From positions 25,842-46,575 of the forward strand of contig DHKE01000080.1 in the NCBI GenBank assembly GCA_002404675.1: a stretch of DNA of 20,734 nucleotides, written 5' to 3'. Source of the DNA: Porphyromonadaceae bacterium UBA4702 (GTDB lineage Bacteria > Bacteroidota > Bacteroidia > Bacteroidales > Muribaculaceae). The notes beneath the pieces are model-generated. The model worked only from the letters and a program-made list of their open reading frames with translations. It ran no database searches and was not told the origin of the DNA. Both the position numbers and the translations under genes were made by a program. Of this stretch, positions 14,677 through 20,734 are shown piece after piece (positions within the stretch are counted from its first letter, which is position 1; each line of letters starts with the position of its first letter).

Positions 14677-17478
14677 TTACTTTATTATCAGTTTCCAGTT
14701 CTTTCCGCCGGCGTTGAGCAGGTAGATGCCGGGAGAAGACACGCGGATTGCGCCGCTGCCGCGGACTGTGCCTGCGAGCATGCCCTGAACCGTGTAAAGC
14801 GACGAGGTGATGCCGTCAGCAGCAGACACGTTGACCGAGCCGCCTGATACGCGGAACGAATAGCCGTCAGGGAGTGTCTTGCCCACACCTCCCATATCAT
14901 CGGTGTGCAGACGCACCTCGCGGGAGGGCTTGCTGAGCAGGTCGCCCTGCCGCGCCGTTACGTTGAGCCAGTATGTGGTCTGCGGGGCAAGCCCGGACAG
15001 CAGCATCGATGTCTCAGCTCCCTGCCACAGCACCTCATTGCCGCCGAAATACGCTTTGGCGAGGTCGCCGCCGTAGCTGACGCACACGTCGTCGAGAGCC
15101 AGCGAGCCCTTGCCGCCGTTATTGAACGAGATGCGCAAGGCACAGCAGTTCTCGGGCCATGTGTAGTCCTCCTCAACATAATAGCTCTTGCCGCCGGCGG
15201 CATTTTCGATTGTGAAGTCCTTGACGAGCGTCCAGTCGCCGCTGCCCTTGCCCCAGACCTCTATGCGGGCATCCTCCGACGCGCTCACGCCTCGCGCCCA
15301 GAACGAGAGCGAGCGCACGCCCTCTTCGAGATACGGGGTTGAGAGGTACTGTCCGCTGGTGTTGAAGCGCAGTGAGGGGACAGCCTCGCCGCAGTAGGCG
15401 GCATTGGCGTATGTCAGGTTGCTGTTGGTCTGCCAGCCGCCCGCGAGTGCAGACACGCCGCCGGTGAAGTCGGCAGTCTCGCTTTCGGGCGACGTGTAGG
15501 CCTTGGTATAGACGCTCAGCATATACTCGTCAGCGCCCTCAACGGCCGACCAGCTGATGAGGTAGCCGCTGTCGCCTGACTTCTCCACAGGCCCGACTTC
15601 GGGGCGGAGGTAGTCGAATGTGGCATCGAGGGTTGTCACCGACACCTCGTTGGAGCTTGCGCTCTGCAGCCCGGTCTCGGGGTCAAGCACGCGCACCGAG
15701 TACTTGTATTCGGTGGAATAGTCCAGGTCGCTGACCACGGCACGGCGTTCCGCACCCATGTTGCGGCTGTCCCAGCCGGGGACAAATGTGGTGGTGAGCT
15801 TGCCGGACTCCGACATCTCGGTCGTGTACACCGACAGGATGTACTGGCAGCCGGCGTTGCCCTCGCCCCATGACGCGGTGAAACGGTCTATGCCCACTTC
15901 CTCCGCCTCGTTGGCCGTCACGGCAGGCACCTCGTTCTTGCCTCCGCTCACCTTGAAATAGATGTAGCCGTTGCTCTCGCGGATGTCGGTAATGGGCTTG
16001 TTCTGCGGCTCGTCGTCCCAGCTGCGCATCGACGGCGTGGTGTCGTCGGTAAACTCTGTCACGTTTGCCGCGCCGGGGAATGAGTCGCCGTCGCGGTTGC
16101 TGCTCGACTGCAGGCCGTCGGCCTCCTCAATGTCGACATACTGGTGCGACTTGGTGTTGTTCACAGTATTGTATGACCATACGGTGGGTTTGTAGTCTAT
16201 GTGCCACACCAGCATGCCGTGGCCGGGGATGTACTTGTCCCAGCCGGTCTGCTGGCGGTTCTCGAACAGGAAATACTCGTCAGGGTTGGACGTGCTTATC
16301 CGTGCCGCAGTGTTGGTGGCAATGTTGTCGAGCTTGATGTTGGCAGGAGCGCCTATCTCACGCGGCTCTAGCCAGCCGAGGGCAAAACGCTCGTATGCCG
16401 AATAGTTGGGCGGGGTGCGCGAATCGTTGTTGTACGGCCCTGCATCCATGACGCACCAGTCGCCTGGCGTGAACGCATTGGAGTAGTTGGTCGAATACAA
16501 GTCCGGCAGCCCGAGGACATGGCTGAACTCATGCACGAACGTGCCTATGCCGTCCATGCGGTCCTGCAGGTCAATCTCGTTGGTGCACGCGTAATGGTTC
16601 AGCCGCACGCCGTCATACATGAACGGCTCGTTGGTGTATTCGGTCAAGTCCCACGAATGCGGCCACACGCACTCCTCCGGCACGCCGTAGCCGAGGTTCT
16701 CGCCGTAGCCGGCAAAGAACACGAACACGTTGTCTATCCAGCCGTCGCCGTCAACGTCATACTGCGAGAAATCCACCTCGTCGTCGAGGATGTCACAGGC
16801 ATGGATGACCATTTCATGCGCACGGGCGTCATCGCCGCCGCTCGACTTGTTCTCGCCGTAGTAGGCACGCGGATGCGGCAGCCGCACCGGGCCGTACACG
16901 TCAAATGTGGGCTGGAACTCGCCCATGGAGTTGTCCACAAACCAGTCGCGGGCGCTGCCGGTGCCGCCGTAGTTGGAATACCCCTTCTCGTTGAGCATGC
17001 GGCTGAACTCGTTGTGCGCGTCAGGCACGGTGAAGCTCACGTCGGTATATTCCACCAGTATGACCGCGCCGCGTATCTCCCCCTTGGTCGGGAACGTGGA
17101 GGGCAGCGCGCTGCTGCGGCGCGGGCTGCGGCGTGTCTGCGCGTCAATTGCCGACACCATGGCCTCGCGGTCTATCGTGCGCACAAAGGCTGCCTCCGAC
17201 GCATCGCGGCTACCGGTGGCGCGGACTGCCGAGCGCACCAGCCGGCCTGATTCAGGCTGCATGTAATAAAAAAATCCGTCGGATGCCTTCTCTATGACAT
17301 ACCCGTCGGACGTGGTGCAATAATGATAATGTTCGTCACCCTGGAGGCGCACCGCCAGTTCGCTTCCGTCGGGAAGCTGAATTCGGCTCGGCCGAGGGTT
17401 GGAGCGGACAGCCTCGACGCTGACAGTCCCGCAAAGGGCTATCAGGGCAATCGGGAGGATGCGTTGCAGATGTTTCAT
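14677..17478 (-). CDS. Secreted M6-family zinc metalloprotease with T9SS tail
   Basis: A 933-residue member of the M6 (immune inhibitor A-like) metalloproteases. A signal peptide covers about residues 1-23 and a propeptide follows to about 125, ending in an Arg-rich stretch (RRSPRRSS, 116-123) that may be the processing site. In the catalytic domain (about 130-370), GTFVHEFSHVLGLPDLYS has the zinc ligands H316 and H320, catalytic E317, and the G323 and D326 of the extended HExxHxxGxxD motif. DVDGDGWID (241-249) looks like a calcium-binding loop. C-terminal Fn3 domains follow (about 516-617 and 620-858), the second split by a jelly roll (about 664-803). The last 40 residues (LYTVQGM, PGIYLLNAGG, KLIIK) form a T9SS sorting domain. 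It is the first gene of a two-gene operon. Protein substrates are not predictable. Confidence 0.92.
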   Translation of the reverse strand: MKHLQRILPIALIALCGTVSVEAVRSNPRPSRIQLPDGSELAVRLQGDEHYHYCTTSDGYVIEKASDGFFYYMQPESGRLVRSAVRATGSRDASEAAFVRTIDREAMVSAIDAQTRRSPRRSSALPSTFPTKGEIRGAVILVEYTDVSFTVPDAHNEFSRMLNEKGYSNYGGTGSARDWFVDNSMGEFQPTFDVYGPVRLPHPRAYYGENKSSGGDDARAHEMVIHACDILDDEVDFSQYDVDGDGWIDNVFVFFAGYGENLGYGVPEECVWPHSWDLTEYTNEPFMYDGVRLNHYACTNEIDLQDRMDGIGTFVHEFSHVLGLPDLYSTNYSNAFTPGDWCVMDAGPYNNDSRTPPNYSAYERFALGWLEPREIGAPANIKLDNIATNTAARISTSNPDEYFLFENRQQTGWDKYIPGHGMLVWHIDYKPTVWSYNTVNNTKSHQYVDIEEADGLQSSSNRDGDSFPGAANVTEFTDDTTPSMRSWDDEPQNKPITDIRESNGYIYFKVSGGKNEVPAVTANEAEEVGIDRFTASWGEGNAGCQYILSVYTTEMSESGKLTTTFVPGWDSRNMGAERRAVVSDLDYSTEYKYSVRVLDPETGLQSASSNEVSVTTLDATFDYLRPEVGPVEKSGDSGYLISWSAVEGADEYMLSVYTKAYTSPESETADFTGGVSALAGGWQTNSNLTYANAAYCGEAVPSLRFNTSGQYLSTPYLEEGVRSLSFWARGVSASEDARIEVWGKGSGDWTLVKDFTIENAAGGKSYYVEEDYTWPENCCALRISFNNGGKGSLALDDVCVSYGGDLAKAYFGGNEVLWQGAETSMLLSGLAPQTTYWLNVTARQGDLLSKPSREVRLHTDDMGGVGKTLPDGYSFRVSGGSVNVSAADGITSSLYTVQGMLAGTVRGSGAIRVSSPGIYLLNAGGKNWKLIIK

Positions 17479-17544
17479 ACTGTCTATGGTATATATTGTT
17501 TATTATTCTGTCGGGGGCGCGGCAGACATCCCCATATCGGGCTG

Positions 17545-17558
17545 ATGCGCTGGCGCAT
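17545..17558. promoter_or_regulatory. Palindrome, candidate operator between divergent genes
   Basis: ATGCGC-TG-GCGCAT is a perfect 6-bp dyad with a 2-base centre in the 282-bp gap between the M6 gene and the 364-residue gene. It sits in the probable leader of the M6 transcript. It may be a repressor site or simply an RNA hairpin. Confidence 0.3.
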
Positions 17559-17632
17559 ACGTTTGATGTTGCAAAGGAAACGCTTTTTCCGGCAACTCCG
17601 CTGAACATAAATCAAAAACGACATATCTGCGC

Positions 17633-17640
17633 CAAAAATA
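17633..17640 (-). promoter_or_regulatory. Candidate -7 box of the M6/Fn3 operon
   Basis: On the minus strand this reads TATTTTTG, an exact TAnnTTTG match, about 155 nt before the M6 start codon. No TTTG-like -33 box lies at the 20-nt spacing used by the other promoters here, so the call is weak. Confidence 0.3.
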
Positions 17641-17652
17641 TCTCGATTTTCG

Positions 17653-17684
17653 CTTGCTGCTTAGCATACATCTATCTACCTTTG
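17653..17684 (+). promoter_or_regulatory. Promoter of the 364-residue secreted protein gene
   Basis: CTTG at 17653-17656, a 20-nt spacer and an exact -7 box TACCTTTG at 17677-17684. The start would be near 17691, giving a leader of about 70 nt before the ATG at 17761. Confidence 0.6.
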
Positions 17685-17760
17685 TGCCGGAAAGAGCTGC
17701 ACGCGCTGCCGGGCGGCTCTGGCCAAGAACAATTACAAACCCGATAAAACAACTACCGTT

Positions 17761-18855
17761 ATGCAGAAAAACTACCTGACAATGGCACTCGCCGCAATCG
17801 CAGTCCTAGCGCCCGCATCGATGTCGGCTGCCGCACCGATGCCCCCCTCAAATGTAGTGGCTACAGAAACTCCCGACGGGATAGTCCTGACCTGGACAGC
17901 TGTCAACGAAGACCAGGATGAGGAACCCGTTGACCCCTCCGAAGTGATTTATGATGTATTCCGCATCAATGCCGCCACTGACGAAAGCACGGCCGTGGCA
18001 CAGGACATCGCAGCCACCACATACACCGACGCGCTCACCGGCATCACCGGCGACAACGTGTTCAAATGGCAGGTTATCGCCAAGACCGACGGCGGCTCAA
18101 GCTCTTCATCCGAAGGCTATTCCAACGAGGTTTACCTCGGCAACGGCGTGTCGCTCCCATTCATCGAGACCTTCAACACCCCGGGCGAATGGGGTCGCGA
18201 ACCGGACAACTTCTGGGTGGCTGCCCACAACGGCGGCTGGAGCGACTTCCGCGTTGACATGAGCACCTTTGCCGAACTCGCCGACGGCAGCTACGCATAC
18301 ATCTACGGCATCGACCGCACCGAAGAGACTCAGGACGGCTTCGTATACTTCGAACCCAGCAAGTGGTCAGCAGCTGAAGCCACATACACCAGCGGCAAAA
18401 TCAGCCTCGCTGACGGCATCGCCACCGGGTTCTCATTCCACTATTACGCTGCCCCCAGCCCCAAGGACAGCTTCAGCGTATCCATAATCGACGGCAACAA
18501 CACCGAACACCTCATCGCCGACATCAAGCCCGAAGCCGCCGAAGCCGGCTGGAAAAAGGCGGACTATGCGCTGACTGAATACATCGGCCAGAGCATCCGC
18601 ATCCAGTTCAAGGTCGCTTACGACCCGGACAACGCTCCCGAAGAGGGCGTCATCCTCCCCATCTGCATCGACCAGGTGACTGTGATGAACAATACAGACG
18701 TGTCTGTGGCTGAAACCGCCGCCGGCAGCGTCATTGCCACAGAGTACTACACCATCGAGGGAATGCGCATAGACTCCCCTCGCGAAGGACAGCTTGTCAT
18801 CCGCCGCGACATCATGGACAACGGCTCCGTCAAGACATCAAAGATGCTGAAATAA
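17761..18855 (+). CDS. Secreted Fn3 plus jelly-roll protein, probable T9SS cargo
   Basis: A 364-residue protein with a signal peptide (about 1-24, ending MSAAA), one Fn3 domain (27-127: NVVATETPDGIVLTWTAV to SNEVYLGNG), a choice-of-anchor-type jelly roll (about 133-310, beginning LPFIETF), and a C-terminal segment EYYTIEGMRI to KTSKMLK (328-364). That segment has the layout of a T9SS sorting domain but in a degenerate form (GQLVIRR in place of the usual GxYIxR). The Fn3 plus LPFIE(S/T)F arrangement matches residues 797-1055 of the neighbouring 1523-residue protein, so the two share an origin. No enzyme motif is seen; a binding role is likely. It is a single-gene unit with its own promoter and a strong terminator, divergent from the M6 operon. 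Confidence 0.85.
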   Translation: MQKNYLTMALAAIAVLAPASMSAAAPMPPSNVVATETPDGIVLTWTAVNEDQDEEPVDPSEVIYDVFRINAATDESTAVAQDIAATTYTDALTGITGDNVFKWQVIAKTDGGSSSSSEGYSNEVYLGNGVSLPFIETFNTPGEWGREPDNFWVAAHNGGWSDFRVDMSTFAELADGSYAYIYGIDRTEETQDGFVYFEPSKWSAAEATYTSGKISLADGIATGFSFHYYAAPSPKDSFSVSIIDGNNTEHLIADIKPEAAEAGWKKADYALTEYIGQSIRIQFKVAYDPDNAPEEGVILPICIDQVTVMNNTDVSVAETAAGSVIATEYYTIEGMRIDSPREGQLVIRRDIMDNGSVKTSKMLK

Positions 18856-18878
18856 CAACTTCTTCATACCATCAATTT

Positions 18879-18924
18879 CCCCGTGCCGCAGGTGCTTCAG
18901 ACACCCTCAGGCACGGGGCTTTTT
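18879..18924 (+). terminator. Rho-independent terminator of the 364-residue protein gene
   Basis: CCCCGTGCC (18879-18887) pairs with GGCACGGGG (18910-18918), with an inner GGTG/CACC stem, followed by CTTTTT (18919-18924). It lies 23 nt after the stop codon. The T-run touches the stop codon of the convergent regulator gene. Confidence 0.9.
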
Positions 18925-19523
18925 CATTTATCTGCCTTGGACTTGCCCATCTCCTCCTCCGCTATGCGGCGGCGCACACGGCTGAGCGTCTGCGGCGTAA
19001 TGCCGAGATAGGAGGCTATGTCTTGCAATGGTATGAAATTCAGCATTTTGGCAGAACGCATCTTCTGCAGGTTCGTATAGCGTGCATACGCATCGCCCTG
19101 ACCGAGGAACGTGTAACGCCGCTCGATGATGTACAGCCCGTCTATCAGGTACTGCGAAGTCCACAGCGCCCATTCAGGCGACTTGACTATCAGCTCCTTG
19201 ATTTTGTCAATGTCAGCCGTGTAGACCTCCATGTCGGTCAACGCCTCGACAGACGCTACGGCCGGCAGCCCACGCGACAGGGAGAACATCGACGTGAGCA
19301 GGTCGCCGTCCATGGCAAACCACCGCGTATGCTCCTTGCCGTCACACAACGTGAAATTGCGGGCCACACCCGACTTGACGAAAAACACCTCGCGGCACAG
19401 ATGCCCCTGGCGTATCATCAGCGTATGCGCCCGTATGCGCTGCTCTCGAAGAAGCGGACGGAGCAGCGAGATGCCCTCGTCGCTCATCGGATATATTTCC
19501 CGGATGATTTCATCTATTTCCAT
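18924..19523 (-). CDS. Crp/Fnr-family transcriptional regulator
   Basis: A 199-residue regulator with an N-terminal cyclic-nucleotide-binding-type beta roll (about 10-115, including IRQGHLCREVFFVKSGVARNF) and a C-terminal winged helix-turn-helix (about 164-187, LQDIASYLGITPQTLSRVRRRI). This arrangement is common in Bacteroidota, where most members lack the cAMP-binding residues and the effector is unknown. No cysteine cluster for an Fe-S centre is seen, so an oxygen-sensing FNR is unlikely. ATG 19523 is chosen because GGAGAAAGGAA lies just before it; the frame also extends upstream to a GTG at 19556, giving 210 residues. It has its own promoter and is divergent from lepA. Targets cannot be predicted from the window. 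Confidence 0.88.
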   Translation of the reverse strand: MEIDEIIREIYPMSDEGISLLRPLLREQRIRAHTLMIRQGHLCREVFFVKSGVARNFTLCDGKEHTRWFAMDGDLLTSMFSLSRGLPAVASVEALTDMEVYTADIDKIKELIVKSPEWALWTSQYLIDGLYIIERRYTFLGQGDAYARYTNLQKMRSAKMLNFIPLQDIASYLGITPQTLSRVRRRIAEEEMGKSKADK

Positions 19524-19587
19524 AACATTTCCTTTCTCCAATTTGGCGGACTGCACGCACCAGACGGCACAGCCACGCTTCCAGTCC

Positions 19588-19619
19588 CAAAATTAGCCAA
19601 AAACATCGGAATATGCAAC
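19588..19619 (-). promoter_or_regulatory. Promoter of the Crp/Fnr regulator gene
   Basis: On the minus strand, GTTG (19619-19616), a 20-nt spacer and an exact -7 box TAATTTTG (19595-19588). The transcript would start near 19581, leaving a leader of about 57 nt before ATG 19523. Confidence 0.65.
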
Positions 19620-19680
19620 ACCCCGCCCCCACGGCGGCATCACAGGCACGGCGTTTCCGGGACACGCGGCACGGCGCGGA

Positions 19681-19712
19681 TTTGCCTGTTCGCCGTTTTT
19701 TTAGTAATTTCG
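19681..19712 (+). promoter_or_regulatory. Promoter of lepA
   Basis: An exact -33 TTTG (19681-19684), a 20-nt spacer and TAATTTCG (19705-19712), one base off the -7 consensus. The start would be near 19719, about 45 nt before the lepA ATG. The regulator and lepA promoters are divergent and do not overlap. Confidence 0.6.
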
Positions 19713-19763
19713 CGACTGGTTTAACCGTCGGCAGCAACCGCGCCGCCCTCATTCCGCCCCAAG

Positions 19764-20734
19764 ATGAAAAATATCCGCAACTTCTGCATCATAGCCCATA
19801 TCGACCACGGCAAATCAACACTTGCCGACCGCCTGCTCGAATACACCAACACCGTAGCTGCCAAGGACATGGAAGCCCAGGTGCTCGACGACATGGACCT
19901 GGAGCGCGAGCGTGGCATCACCATAAAGAGCCACGCCATCCAGATGGAATACAAGCAGGACGGCGAAACCTACATCCTCAACCTCATCGACACACCGGGA
20001 CACGTCGATTTCTCATACGAGGTGTCGCGCTCCATTGCCGCCTGCGAGGGCGCGTTGCTCATCGTCGACGCTTCGCAAGGCATTCAGGCGCAGACCATCT
20101 CCAACCTCTACATGGCTATCGACAACGACCTCGAAATCATACCCGTAATCAACAAGTGCGACCTCGACAGCGCAAACCCCGAAGAGGTGGAAGACCAGAT
20201 AGTTGACCTGCTCGGCTGCAAGCCCGAAGAGGTCATACGGGCCTCCGGCAAGACCGGCATGGGCGTGGACGAGATACTCCGCGCAATCGTAGAGCGAATA
20301 CCCGCTCCCGAGGGAGACCCCGACGCGCCGCTCCAGGCACTCATCTTCGACTCCGTCTTCAACCCCTTCCGGGGCATCATCGCATACTTCAAGATCGAGA
20401 ACGGCACCATACGCTCTGGCGACTTCGTCAAGTTTGTCGCCACAGGCAAGGAGTACAACGCCGACGAGATAGGCGTGCTAAAGCTCGACATGTCGCCGCG
20501 CAAACAGCTCTCAGCCGGCAACGTTGGATACATCATCTCTGGCATCAAGACCTCTCGCGAGGTCAAGGTCGGCGACACAATAACACATGTCGCCAAGCCC
20601 TGCGAAAACGCAATCGACGGCTTCGAGGAGGTCAAGCCAATGGTATTCGCCGGCGTATACCCTATCGAGACCGAAGACTTCGAGAACCTCCGCGCATCTC
20701 TCGAAAAACTGCAGCTCAACGACGCGTCGCTCAC
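19764..20734 (+). CDS. lepA: Elongation factor 4 (LepA), 5' part, cut by the window end
   Basis: The first 323 codons of the ribosome back-translocase GTPase LepA/EF4; the full protein is usually about 600 residues, so roughly half lies beyond the window. The GTPase motifs are complete: G1 AHIDHGKST (11-19), the switch region RERGITIKS (48-56), G3 DTPGH (76-80), G4 NKCD (130-133) and G5 SGKTG (161-165). Domain II follows from about 187 ([21 protein letters not shown]). The ATG at 19764 opens the conserved [18 protein letters not shown] start. No stop codon occurs before the window end, so the frame is open. The protein is cytoplasmic, with a peripheral membrane association known in other bacteria. 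Confidence 0.96.
   Translation, partial: MKNIRNFCIIAHIDHGKSTLADRLLEYTNTVAAKDMEAQVLDDMDLERERGITIKSHAIQMEYKQDGETYILNLIDTPGHVDFSYEVSRSIAACEGALLIVDASQGIQAQTISNLYMAIDNDLEIIPVINKCDLDSANPEEVEDQIVDLLGCKPEEVIRASGKTGMGVDEILRAIVERIPAPEGDPDAPLQALIFDSVFNPFRGIIAYFKIENGTIRSGDFVKFVATGKEYNADEIGVLKLDMSPRKQLSAGNVGYIISGIKTSREVKVGDTITHVAKPCENAIDGFEEVKPMVFAGVYPIETEDFENLRASLEKLQLNDASL

Noticed and set aside
19524..19556. Upstream GTG start for the Crp/Fnr regulator
   Set aside because: ATG 19523 has a GGAGAAAGGAA ribosome-binding sequence directly before it, while the GTG has none. It remains possible but less likely.

Overview
The window looks like a chromosomal segment of a GC-rich gut Bacteroidota, most likely a member of the Muribaculaceae or another Bacteroidales. 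Four proteins carry C-terminal tails of the type IX secretion (T9SS, Por) kind. Six promoters fit the Bacteroidota sigma-ABfr pattern (TTTG-like -33, TAnnTTTG -7), all with the same 20-nt spacer. Most start codons lack a Shine-Dalgarno sequence, and a glycogen gene trio typical of Bacteroidales is present. The family assignment is an inference; there is no rRNA here.

Layout. (1) 1-1995: a HipB-like/HipA-like toxin-antitoxin pair with overlapping genes and its own promoter. It lies between two remnants of a palindromic repeat, and the HipA homologue has an extra C-terminal module. (2) 2017-4487, minus strand: a secreted C10 (streptopain-like) cysteine peptidase with promoter, T9SS tail and terminator. 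(3) 4558-9308, plus strand: a three-gene glycogen/alpha-glucan operon encoding a debranching-type amylo-alpha-1,6-glucosidase, a GT4 glycogen-synthase-like glycosyltransferase and a GH57 protein. The GH57 protein keeps the nucleophile Glu but has Ser where the acid/base Asp is expected. (4) 9309-10084: a 776-bp gene-free stretch rich in repeats. It holds a MITE-like inverted-repeat element, a nested palindromic repeat, two copies of a GTTCGG-rich hairpin repeat whose arms differ in length in a compensated way, other hairpins and a terminator. (5) 10085-17478, minus strand: a two-gene operon for an M6 zinc metalloprotease and then a 1523-residue multidomain Fn3/jelly-roll protein, both secreted. 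(6) 17761-18855, plus strand: a small secreted Fn3 + jelly-roll protein related to one module of the 1523-residue protein, followed by a strong terminator. (7) 18924-19523, minus strand: a Crp/Fnr-family regulator. (8) 19764 to the window end: lepA (elongation factor 4), cut by the window edge. Divergent promoters separate the last two genes.

How the genes work together. The glycogen trio should act in the cytoplasm on storage polysaccharide. The four T9SS cargos (C10 peptidase, M6 protease and two Fn3/jelly-roll proteins) should act at the cell surface or outside the cell on protein and possibly host or dietary substrates. hipBA is a probable stress/persistence or element-stabilising module. 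I see no CRISPR array, no complete insertion sequence and no tRNA. The most interesting structures are the repeat families at 9309-10084 and beside hipBA, the HipA tail, the altered GH57 active site, and the Fn3 domains split by jelly-roll insertions in the M6 operon.
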